A stretch of DNA of 64,000 nucleotides from Echinicola vietnamensis DSM 17526 (lineage in GTDB: Bacteria > Bacteroidota > Bacteroidia > Cytophagales > Cyclobacteriaceae): contig NC_019904.1 of the NCBI RefSeq assembly GCF_000325705.1, forward strand, positions 2,668,001 to 2,732,000. Direction: 5' to 3'. Shown here in pieces: positions 18,097-25,897 of the stretch. Under the pieces are notes generated by a model. The model had not been told where the DNA came from. It did no database searches and saw nothing but the letters and a program-made list of their open reading frames with translations. Each line of letters starts with the position of its first letter. Position 1 is the stretch's first letter. A program made the translations under genes and the position numbers.

Positions 18097-19185
18097 ATGA
18101 TTTTACAGGACATTGAAGAGTTTGATGGCAACTATCAAGCGTTAATTATTCCCGCTGATGCCCAAGGGCCTCAAGGGGAGGCTTTACGTCGTTTATTGGG
18201 AAATGGGGGCGTTGAGAAAATTGATCAGCTAGACATTCAAGTAGCGGAGCTCATCAAAATCGCACATCCTTCGCAGAAATTTGAGGAGAAGGAATTGCGT
18301 CATCAAACCGTTTCCTTTTTCAACGAGCACCCGCGGGATCAATACGGAAACTGGGTTTATTATCCTTGGAGAAGGCAATTAATTCGTATTTTAGCTAAAG
18401 AGGATTTCATAAACCTGCGGACGTCAAGAAACCGGTATAAGATCAAGGATGAGGAGCAACAACGTCTTTATACGAAAAAGATTGGAGTCATTGGGCTTTC
18501 TGTGGGACAAAGTGTTGCATTGAGTTTGGCCATGGAGAGATCATTTGGGGAATTGCGTATTGCTGATTTCGATACCCTTGAGCTTAGCAATATGAACAGG
18601 ATCCGAACAGGGCTATACAGCTTGGGGTTGAAGAAAGTATGGGTAGTGGCTAGGGAAATAGCAGAAATAGATCCATTTCTTAAAGTGACCATTTATGATG
18701 AAGGTATTTCAGATGAAAATATTGAAGATTTTTTTACTAGGGATGGAGGAATAGATTTGCTGGTGGAAGAATGTGATAGTCTGCCCGTTAAAATCAAGAG
18801 TAGATTGATGGCAAAAGCAAAACAAATACCGGTGATTATGGATACTAGTGATAGGGGGATGATGGATATAGAACGTTTTGATCTTGATCCCAAACGACCT
18901 ATTTTTCATGGTTATCTGAGTAAATTTGGGAATGAAACGGAATTGCTTGATAAATTAGCGGATAATTATAGGGAAATATTGTTGGCGATTTTGCATTTTG
19001 AGCAATTATCCGAAAGATTGAAATATAGTATGAGCGAAATTGGTAAAACGATTACTACGTGGCCTCAGCTGGCTTCTTCTGTAATTATGGGAGGAGCTAT
19101 GGGAGCTCATTATGCTAGAATGATACTGCTTGATCAGAATGTCCCCTCCAATAGATTTTATGTAGATTTGGACGCCATAAATTAG
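18097..19185 (+). CDS. E1/ThiF-like adenylating enzyme
   Basis: A 362-residue protein with an N-terminal region of about 120 residues lacking clear homology, then a ThiF/E1 Rossmann domain. The nucleotide loop is GLSVGQSVA (133-141), a key Asp lies in ADFDTLELSNMNR (152-168) with the conserved Asn and Arg finger, and the GLKKVWVVAREIAEIDP segment matches ThiF proteins. The only cysteine is C226 (VEECDS), in the conserved core strand. There is no catalytic-Cys loop and no CxxC zinc pair, so it may adenylate a carboxylate without making a thioester. Large Rv1355c-type proteins fuse this domain to a nitroreductase; here it is alone. It begins a tight gene run with the next three genes. Confidence 0.75.
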   Translation: MILQDIEEFDGNYQALIIPADAQGPQGEALRRLLGNGGVEKIDQLDIQVAELIKIAHPSQKFEEKELRHQTVSFFNEHPRDQYGNWVYYPWRRQLIRILAKEDFINLRTSRNRYKIKDEEQQRLYTKKIGVIGLSVGQSVALSLAMERSFGELRIADFDTLELSNMNRIRTGLYSLGLKKVWVVAREIAEIDPFLKVTIYDEGISDENIEDFFTRDGGIDLLVEECDSLPVKIKSRLMAKAKQIPVIMDTSDRGMMDIERFDLDPKRPIFHGYLSKFGNETELLDKLADNYREILLAILHFEQLSERLKYSMSEIGKTITTWPQLASSVIMGGAMGAHYARMILLDQNVPSNRFYVDLDAIN

Positions 19186-19194
19186 TCGTAAGCA

Positions 19195-19881
19195 ATGAGG
19201 GTAAGGATACGGGCAGTCAGATCTATATGTGATACTACTACTACTAACAAATATATTGACGGGCATTTTTCCGTCTTGGAATCCTATGGTGTGACCAAGG
19301 TCACTTCGGCAGACCGTTCATGGGCAGAAAATCCAAACGTGTACCTGTTGGTGGTGGAATCTGAAGATGGTTCGAAAGTGTTTGGTGGAGGTAGGGTGCA
19401 AATAAAGAGTGGAAACTATAACCTACCATTGGAGCCTGCTATTATTGAAAAGGACACGCGGATAGTGGAATATATGTCCCAATTCGAAGATTTGGAAGTG
19501 GCTGAGTTATGCGGGGTATGGAATTCCAAAGAGGTTGCCGGTTATGGCATCGGAAGTATTTTTCTAATACGCGCAGGTGTTGCAGTGGCATCATTGCTTA
19601 ATCTAAAATGCCTTATGGGATTTTGCTCTCCGTTTACTTTGGAAAATTGCCAAAAACTGGGTTTTGGAATTATAGAAGGCCTGGGAGATAGTGGAACATT
19701 CCTGTATCCAAAGGAGGGGTTGATCGCTACGATTTTGGATATCAAAAACCTGAAAGATTTACCCAATGCAAATGATGAGGAAAAAGAGAAAATCTTTTAT
19801 TTGAAGAATAATCCGGTTCACGCAGCAAATGAAACCAGCCCCAAAGGAGAATTTACAATATTGTATGATTTGGAGACCTGA
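19195..19881 (+). CDS. GNAT/autoinducer-synthase-like acyltransferase (putative)
   Basis: A 228-residue protein nine bases after the ThiF-like gene. The order of elements resembles the GNAT-type fold of N-acyl amino acid and homoserine lactone synthases: YLLVVESEDG then a strand with GGGRVQ, an inner segment, EVAELCGVWNSKEVAGYGIG (residues 101-120) where those enzymes have the E.sR motif, a long helix, and FTLENCQKLGF near the C-terminal half. This match is by pattern only. The acyl donor and acceptor are unknown. It could also be a catalytically inactive GNAT. The tight spacing with the adenylating enzyme and kinases suggests it makes or modifies a signal. Confidence 0.5.
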   Translation: MRVRIRAVRSICDTTTTNKYIDGHFSVLESYGVTKVTSADRSWAENPNVYLLVVESEDGSKVFGGGRVQIKSGNYNLPLEPAIIEKDTRIVEYMSQFEDLEVAELCGVWNSKEVAGYGIGSIFLIRAGVAVASLLNLKCLMGFCSPFTLENCQKLGFGIIEGLGDSGTFLYPKEGLIATILDIKNLKDLPNANDEEKEKIFYLKNNPVHAANETSPKGEFTILYDLET

Positions 19882-19888
19882 AGTTGAT

Positions 19889-22024
19889 ATGAAATCACAG
19901 TTCACAAAAATCTGTTTTGGAAGGCGCATCCTTCTTCTGCCACTGATTGTTCTTGCGCTTTTCAGTTGCTCAAATCAGAAAGGTGGTGCACAAAATAAAA
20001 ATGTAAAGATCAATAATTACGAGTTGATTGAAATAAAGAATGACGATTTAAATGCTGCTACTGTCCTAAAGGATTTTTCTACAAATGAATTGTTGAATCT
20101 AGGAATGCGCTCTGATACGGTTTATGTCCGTGCTTTTGCAGATGTTCAGGAGTTGGGAACTAAAGAGCCGTTTTTCCTTGAAGTAAAAAATCCTACCCTT
20201 AGGTACTTGGAATTGTTTGTCAAGGATTTCTCAGGGACTTATGTTTCCCAAGGAAAGAAAGGAACAGTAATTATTGGGGATGGATTAAATAGTCATTTGG
20301 CTCCCTCTTTTTTAGTGGATAATCTCGGGACGGGAGACCTTGTTTTTAAATTGTATTCTGAGGAACCGATTTCTTTTGAGACGTCCATTTATGCAGAAAG
20401 TGTTTTTGAGGAAATGGATTCCAGGAGGATGTTGCTGGCAAATATATACATCGGGATTATGCTGGCATTATTTTTATACAACCTCGTGCTCTACTTTTCA
20501 GTGCGTGACAGGGTTTATCTGGTGTATTGTTTGTATATCCTTTTTATTTCGTTGGCCCAATTATCTCTTGCGGGATATTCGAAACTGTTCCTGTTTGGTG
20601 ATAACTATCGGTTTTTTGAGGTAAGTGCCGTCCTGTTTTCAGCGGTATCAGGGATATTTGCAGTGACCTTTATCCGGACTTTTCTTAAAACAAAAATTAT
20701 TATTCCCAAACTCGATAAGGTATTGTTGGGTATTGGTGTGATCTATGGACTGGTGCTTTTTACTAGGGTTTTTTCATTTGTCGAACTGAGTTACCGGTTG
20801 ACGGACCTTGCGGGGATGTTAGTGGCGGTTTTCTTTTTTCTATCGGCAATCATGGCTGCTAAGAGTGGCTATCGGCCGGCATTATATTTTCTGATAGCTT
20901 GGTCCTTCTTTTTGATTGGCGTAGTGATTTTTGTACTGAAAAACATGGGAATCGAGGTGTTTCAGGATTTGGCTAGTTTCCCGATGCTGGTGGGGACGGC
21001 CTTGGAGGCGATTTTGCTTTCACTTGCTTTGGCCAATAGAATCAATATTCTTAAAAAAGAAAAGGAGCAACAACAGCAAGGAAAGCTGGAAGCTTTAAAA
21101 GAAAATGAAAGGTTAGTGCGGGAACAGAATGTTATTTTGGAGGAAAAAGTTAAATTAAGGACCGAAGAGCTTGAACTGACATTGAAAAATCTTCAAAATA
21201 CACAAACGCAATTGGTAAATCAGGAGAAAATGGCGTCCTTAGGGCAGCTTACGGCAGGGATTGCCCATGAAATCAATAATCCAATAAATTTTGTAAGCTC
21301 TAATATTTCGCCATTGAAGCGTGATCTTCATGATGTTTTGGAGATCGTGGATGAGTACAGGCAAAAAGGAAAAGAAGAGTTCTCAGAAGCCACTCGTAAG
21401 GCCCTCAATGACCTGGAAGAGGATTTAGAATTCTCTTATTTGGTGGAAGAAATCGACATGCTCCTGAGGGGAATGGAAGAAGGTGCCAAGCGGACAGTTG
21501 AAATCGTAAAGGGATTGAGATTGTTCTCTAGGGTCGATGAGCAGGATGTGAAAAAGGTGGATTTGCATGATGGGTTGAACAGCACCATGATTTTGCTGAA
21601 CAGCGCAATGGGCCGTGTAAATGTGGAAAAACACTACAGTGAAATTCCGATGGTCGAGTGTTTGGCAGGGAAGATAAATCAGGTGTTTATGAACATTATC
21701 AGTAATGCCATTCAAGCCCTGCAAGAGCAAGAAAACAATGAACATCCGCTGGTGGAAATTCTAACTTCCGTGGTGGATAAGGATTGGGTACGGATCGAAA
21801 TTAAGGATAATGGACCGGGAATGCCCGATCACGTTAAGGAGCGGATTTTTGAACCGTTTTTTACGACCAAGCAAGTTGGGAAAGGGACAGGGTTAGGGCT
21901 GTCCATAGTTTATAAAATTATTGAAAACCACCAAGGTACACTGGAGGTGTTCTCTGAAGAAGGAAGGGGGACGTCTTTTGTGATCACTTTGCCAATTTAT
22001 CAAAAAACAGCACGTAATGAGTAG
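19889..22024 (+). CDS. 7TMR-DISM sensor histidine kinase (lipoprotein-type N-terminus)
   Basis: A 711-residue protein from the ATG at 19889, seven bases after the preceding stop. A lipoprotein-like signal (LALFSC, Cys27) leads into a periplasmic 7TMR-DISM extracellular domain (about 40-175). Seven membrane helices (about 184-390) are followed by a coiled coil, a HisKA domain with H460 (GQLTAGIAHEINNP) and an ATPase domain with N box (NIISNAIQAL), G1 (DNGPGMP) and G2 (GKGTGLGLSI). 7TMR-DISM receptors sense small carbohydrates or other ligands. Its 3' end overlaps the next gene by 8 bases. Confidence 0.9.
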   Translation: MKSQFTKICFGRRILLLPLIVLALFSCSNQKGGAQNKNVKINNYELIEIKNDDLNAATVLKDFSTNELLNLGMRSDTVYVRAFADVQELGTKEPFFLEVKNPTLRYLELFVKDFSGTYVSQGKKGTVIIGDGLNSHLAPSFLVDNLGTGDLVFKLYSEEPISFETSIYAESVFEEMDSRRMLLANIYIGIMLALFLYNLVLYFSVRDRVYLVYCLYILFISLAQLSLAGYSKLFLFGDNYRFFEVSAVLFSAVSGIFAVTFIRTFLKTKIIIPKLDKVLLGIGVIYGLVLFTRVFSFVELSYRLTDLAGMLVAVFFFLSAIMAAKSGYRPALYFLIAWSFFLIGVVIFVLKNMGIEVFQDLASFPMLVGTALEAILLSLALANRINILKKEKEQQQQGKLEALKENERLVREQNVILEEKVKLRTEELELTLKNLQNTQTQLVNQEKMASLGQLTAGIAHEINNPINFVSSNISPLKRDLHDVLEIVDEYRQKGKEEFSEATRKALNDLEEDLEFSYLVEEIDMLLRGMEEGAKRTVEIVKGLRLFSRVDEQDVKKVDLHDGLNSTMILLNSAMGRVNVEKHYSEIPMVECLAGKINQVFMNIISNAIQALQEQENNEHPLVEILTSVVDKDWVRIEIKDNGPGMPDHVKERIFEPFFTTKQVGKGTGLGLSIVYKIIENHQGTLEVFSEEGRGTSFVITLPIYQKTARNE

Positions 22025-23099
22025 TAAGATAAATGTTTTATATCTAGACGATGAGCATAACAACCTTAACTCCTTCAAAGCAAGTTTAAGAAGGGATTTT
22101 AAGATTTTTACTGCCCTGAATGCTGAAGAGGGACTCGTTATCGCTCAGCAAGAAGATGTTCATGTCGTTATTGCTGACCAACGGATGCCGGGAATGACCG
22201 GTGTGGAATTTTTTGAGCAATTGGTGAAGTTTAAACCAGAGCCCATCCGGATCTTATTGACAGGGTACTCGGATATTTCCAGTGTAATTGATGCGATTAA
22301 CAAAGGCGAAGTCTATCGGTTTATTGATAAGCCATGGAATATAGAGCAGATCAAAAACGCCATCAAGAATGCGGCTGATATCTATTTTATCCGTCAAGAA
22401 TTAAAAGAAAAGAATGCCCGTCTGGAAAAGATGCACTCCGAGATGAACCAATTTGTCTATAGCTTGTCACATGAGCTGAGAGGGCCGTTGATGAGCATTT
22501 CGGGCGTATCAAAACTGGCTAAAATGGAATGCGATGATCGGACCATTTTGGAATATTTTGAAATGATCGACTCCGCCACGGTAAAGCTGGATGATTTTAT
22601 ATATAAGATGCTTGACTTTTATCGCTCTACCAAGATTGATAATGTGGTCACCAATATAAATTTTGAAGAACTTCTAGCCCAGCAGTACGAGGCGTACGAA
22701 AATAAATGGGACCTTACGGCGGTGGATGTAGAAACAACCATTAACCAAGAGGAACGGTTTCGATCAGATGAAGCTAAATTAAGGGTGATTTTCAATAACC
22801 TGTTTAGCAATGCCTATAAATTCCAACAGGAAATTAATCCGGAAAAGTACATTAAGATTGGGGTGGATGTAAAAGATGGAAAGGCCGTTATTCAAGTGAA
22901 AGATAATGGGATTGGCATTGATGAAAAATACCAATCGGATGTTTTTGAGTTGTTTCAACGGGCCACCCAGAAAAATGTCGGCTCTGGTATAGGCCTTTAC
23001 ATGGTCAAGGAGTCTGTAGAACAGCTGAAAGGCACCATTGAATTGGATTCGGCGGTGGGTTATGGGACCCTCTTTAAGATCACCATTCCTTCCTTATAA
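22017..23099 (+). CDS. receiver-histidine kinase hybrid
   Basis: A 360-residue cytoplasmic protein. An N-terminal receiver domain (D54 in IADQRMPG; Lys in FIDKPW) is joined by a coiled coil to a histidine kinase core with H152 (SLSHELRGPL), N box (NNLFSNAYKF), DNGIGI and GSGIGLYM. The order receiver-then-kinase means it can be both a phosphoacceptor for the upstream 7TMR-DISM kinase and a kinase itself. The start overlaps the previous gene by 8 bases (ATGAGTAG), so expression is coupled. No DNA-binding output is encoded in the run. Confidence 0.9.
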   Translation: MSSKINVLYLDDEHNNLNSFKASLRRDFKIFTALNAEEGLVIAQQEDVHVVIADQRMPGMTGVEFFEQLVKFKPEPIRILLTGYSDISSVIDAINKGEVYRFIDKPWNIEQIKNAIKNAADIYFIRQELKEKNARLEKMHSEMNQFVYSLSHELRGPLMSISGVSKLAKMECDDRTILEYFEMIDSATVKLDDFIYKMLDFYRSTKIDNVVTNINFEELLAQQYEAYENKWDLTAVDVETTINQEERFRSDEAKLRVIFNNLFSNAYKFQQEINPEKYIKIGVDVKDGKAVIQVKDNGIGIDEKYQSDVFELFQRATQKNVGSGIGLYMVKESVEQLKGTIELDSAVGYGTLFKITIPSL

Positions 23100-23106
23100 G
23101 AAAAAC

Positions 23107-23132
23107 TGCTTCTCTGTAAGCACAGAGAAGCA
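23107..23132. terminator. bidirectional terminator hairpin
   Basis: A perfect 11-bp stem TGCTTCTCTGT/ACAGAGAAGCA (23107-23117 and 23122-23132) with a 4-base loop lies between the convergent kinase and SIMPL genes. A T-rich tail (CAATTTTCGTTTTTTT) follows on the plus strand and an A-run (AAAAA) precedes it, so it can stop both strands. Confidence 0.85.
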
Positions 23133-23178
23133 ATTTTCGTTTTTTTGATATCAAGTTTTATCGGGGAGTATGTATTCC

Positions 23179-23898
23179 CTATTGCTTAAAACTGAAGACT
23201 ACCTGCACCTCGTCTGTAAGTTTTTGTTCCTCAGGAGAGAATGATGGAGCGGCTTCAGCGGCCATGTTTTTCTCCATTCTCATATAGGCCATTTGTACAG
23301 GTCTTGGGAAGGTGATGGGGGCATTGGAGGAGTAGTTGATAGTGGCTACAGACAATTTCCCCAAGGACATTGTTTTTGCAATAAGGCTTGCTTTTTCTTG
23401 GGCGTCCTGGAGTGCTTTTTCGAGGAGCTGCTCTTCATACATTTTGGTCATTTTCTCAGAGATAGAAAAATTGACGTCGAACATGATCGCATCATTTTCA
23501 TTGAGGAGTTCCACGACTTTTACCAGGTCCTCCTGCGGGTTTGGAAGGATGATTTTGATGGTTTGGCTCGCGACATAGCCGCTGTCTTTACTGGTTCCTT
23601 TGGTGTACACCCTGTTGACAGTGACATTATAATTGTTCGTGGTCAGTTTGTAGTCTTTGGCTTTACTCTTTTTTAATTGTTTTTCAATGAGGTTGGTCTT
23701 TTTATGGAGCATACTGGAAGCATCACTCGCTTTCATGGCCTTGTTCCTAAGATGCACATTGATGACAGCTTCGTCAGGTTTGATGGCGATTTCACTCTTG
23801 CCAGTGACGGCAATATGGTTTTTGTCTGATGTGGTTTGGGCATTTGCCGTAGCAATTCCTGCCCAGATGACTGCGATAATTAAAAGCGTTTTTTTCAT
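23179..23898 (-). CDS. SIMPL (DUF541) domain periplasmic protein
   Basis: A 239-residue protein with a signal peptide (cleaved near GIATANAQ) and the SIMPL pattern: an early VTGKSEIAIKPDEAVINV strand, then KKTNLIEKQLKK, a TNNYNV strand and a C-terminal VQVVFSFK strand. DUF541 proteins form periplasmic oligomers, and some have been linked to oxidative or envelope stress. It stands alone, convergent with the signalling run. Confidence 0.88.
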   Translation of the reverse strand: MKKTLLIIAVIWAGIATANAQTTSDKNHIAVTGKSEIAIKPDEAVINVHLRNKAMKASDASSMLHKKTNLIEKQLKKSKAKDYKLTTNNYNVTVNRVYTKGTSKDSGYVASQTIKIILPNPQEDLVKVVELLNENDAIMFDVNFSISEKMTKMYEEQLLEKALQDAQEKASLIAKTMSLGKLSVATINYSSNAPITFPRPVQMAYMRMEKNMAAEAAPSFSPEEQKLTDEVQVVFSFKQ

Positions 23899-23988
23899 AA
23901 GAAATAGTCAGTTTTAACACCTATACGACAAAACATAAGCCAATATGACAGTACAGTCAAAAAATATAATAAATTCAGCTTTTTTTGT

Positions 23989-24019
23989 TTTGTTAACTAC
24001 GTAAATGGCAGTAATTTGC
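23989..24019 (+). promoter_or_regulatory. Bacteroidetes-type promoter of ppa
   Basis: A -33 box TTTG (23989-23992), a 19-base spacer and a -7 box TAATTTGC (24012-24019, close to TAnnTTTG). It lies 44 bases before the ppa ATG. Spacing and boxes follow the Bacteroidetes sigma factor consensus. Confidence 0.55.
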
Positions 24020-24062
24020 CGTCCGTAAAATTTTACAAATAAAGTAACAAAAAGTTTTTAAT

Positions 24063-24602
24063 ATGATTAATCCATGGCATGATGTCCAAATAGGCGAAGA
24101 AGCACCTGAATATGTTCAAGGCATCATTGAGATTCCGAAGGGTAGTAAAGGAAAATACGAACTGGATAAGAAGACCGGTATGTTGATGCTGGATAGGGTG
24201 TTGTTTTCTGCTGTTCATTATCCGGCAAACTATGGTTTTATCCCGCAGACTTTTTGCGAGGACCATGACCCCTTGGATATTTTGATCATGTCGCAGATCG
24301 ACATTCCTTCCATGACCTTGGTAAAGGCTAAGGTGATTGGTGTGATGAGAATGGTTGATGGAGGAGAGGCAGACGATAAGATCATTGCGGTAGCTGCTGA
24401 TGACCAATCCGTGAATTACATCAATGATATCGATGAGCTTCCTCCTTACTTGATGAAGGAAATTCACCGGTTCTTTGAAGATTACAAAAAACTGGAAAAT
24501 AAAGAAGTGAAAGTGGAGGACTTCCTCGGTAAGGAAGATGCCATGAGAATTGTAAACGAGAGTATTGAGCTTTACGATAAAAACTTCCGAACAAAGAAAT
24601 AG
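24063..24602 (+). CDS. ppa: inorganic pyrophosphatase
   Basis: A 179-residue soluble family I pyrophosphatase. It has the substrate-lysine segment [11 protein letters not shown], the conserved NYGFIPQT stretch and the metal-binding signature EDHDPLDIL (DxDPxD). Family I enzymes are usually 160-220 residues. It hydrolyses pyrophosphate released by biosynthetic reactions. It is a single-gene unit with its own promoter and terminator. Confidence 0.96.
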   Translation: MINPWHDVQIGEEAPEYVQGIIEIPKGSKGKYELDKKTGMLMLDRVLFSAVHYPANYGFIPQTFCEDHDPLDILIMSQIDIPSMTLVKAKVIGVMRMVDGGEADDKIIAVAADDQSVNYINDIDELPPYLMKEIHRFFEDYKKLENKEVKVEDFLGKEDAMRIVNESIELYDKNFRTKK

Positions 24603-24608
24603 GGAAAG

Positions 24609-24633
24609 GCCATCATTTGATGGCTTTTTTTTT
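24609..24633 (+). terminator. intrinsic terminator of ppa
   Basis: A 7-bp stem GCCATCA/TGATGGC (24609-24615 and 24618-24624) followed by nine T residues, starting seven bases after the ppa stop. Confidence 0.85.
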
Positions 24634-24735
24634 GACTTTAGTTGGGTTTCCTTACATGAGTCTAACTAAAGTTGGCTTATATGGGTCAATGACGCATTAT
24701 TTTTTGTATTTTGCGACTTTGTAAATGAGAACTAC

Positions 24736-25872
24736 ATGTCCAAATTTGATCATATAAGGCCGTTTTATGATACTGAAGTGAATCAAGCCATCAGGGGGAT
24801 TGTCGACGATCCCATGATGAAGGCGATCATGAACTTCACTTTTCCAGCAATGGAGGAAAGCGAATGGAAACGACAGCTGAACAGGACGCATTCCATTCGG
24901 GACTTTCAGATTAACTTTATTTATCCGGCCATAGAAATGGTGCTTAAGCGCAGTTCTGAAGGACTGAGCTATTCTGGGCTGGACCAGCTGGACCAGCATG
25001 TGCCGTACCTGTTTATCTCCAACCATCGGGATATTATCTTGGATACTTCTTTGCTGAACTATGTCCTGTATAATAATGGACTGATGATGACATCTTCAGC
25101 AATAGGCGATAATTTGGTGAAGCGACCATTGTTAAAGACACTTTCTAAGCTGACGCGTAATTTTATGGTGCAGCGTGGACTTTCTTCGCGGGAACTCCTG
25201 GAGAGTTCTAAGCTAATGTCGGAGTATATCCAAGACTTGCTTTTCCATGAAAACAGGTCTGTGTGGATAGCCCAGCGGGAAGGACGTACCAAAGACGGAA
25301 ATGATGCGACTCAAAAGGGAGTGCTAAAGATGATTTCCATGGCCAGAGGGGAGGTTGGAGAAATGGAATATTTTAAAAATATCCATATCGTACCGGTATC
25401 CATTTCCTATGAGTATGATCCTACCGATGTATTGAAAATGCCAGAACTGATGGCCAAATCCCGTTCTGAAGTGTATGTGAAGCATGAAAACGAGGATTTC
25501 AATACCATCTTGAACGGGATCATGGGGCAAAAGAAGCATATTCATGTCCATGTGGACAAGCCTTTGGATGATGAAATAGATAAAATCATCAAAACCGGCG
25601 AATCGCCCAATAAACAGCTCCAATATTTAAGTGAAGTGATCGATGAAAAGATTATTGGTAATTATAAACTGTGGCCTACCAATTATATAGCCCATGATTT
25701 GCTCCACAACAGCCAACAGTTTGCTGATGAGTACTCTGCCCTGGAGCGTGATCAGTTCCAAGAGCGTATGAAGGAAGGCATAGATCTTCGGGACGAATTG
25801 GCAGTGAAGAATTTCCTTTCCATGTATGCAAATCCAGTGACTAATCAGGAAGCCTTGAAGGTGAAGGAATAG
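24736..25872 (+). CDS. PlsB/PlsC-like glycerolipid acyltransferase
   Basis: A 378-residue acyltransferase. Block I is ISNHRDIILDTSLLN, the catalytic His-Asp region, but His and Asp are five residues apart (HX5D) rather than the usual four. Block III is QREGRTKDG, corresponding to the phosphate-binding REG.R segment, and block IV is IVPVSISYEY. The C-terminal third is helical. It probably acylates a glycerol phosphate or lysophospholipid at the membrane. The substrate cannot be fixed from sequence. It is a single gene, convergent with the dnaE-like gene. Confidence 0.8.
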   Translation: MSKFDHIRPFYDTEVNQAIRGIVDDPMMKAIMNFTFPAMEESEWKRQLNRTHSIRDFQINFIYPAIEMVLKRSSEGLSYSGLDQLDQHVPYLFISNHRDIILDTSLLNYVLYNNGLMMTSSAIGDNLVKRPLLKTLSKLTRNFMVQRGLSSRELLESSKLMSEYIQDLLFHENRSVWIAQREGRTKDGNDATQKGVLKMISMARGEVGEMEYFKNIHIVPVSISYEYDPTDVLKMPELMAKSRSEVYVKHENEDFNTILNGIMGQKKHIHVHVDKPLDDEIDKIIKTGESPNKQLQYLSEVIDEKIIGNYKLWPTNYIAHDLLHNSQQFADEYSALERDQFQERMKEGIDLRDELAVKNFLSMYANPVTNQEALKVKE

Positions 25873-25897
25873 CCGATAAGAGAAAGGAAAGAAGTCG

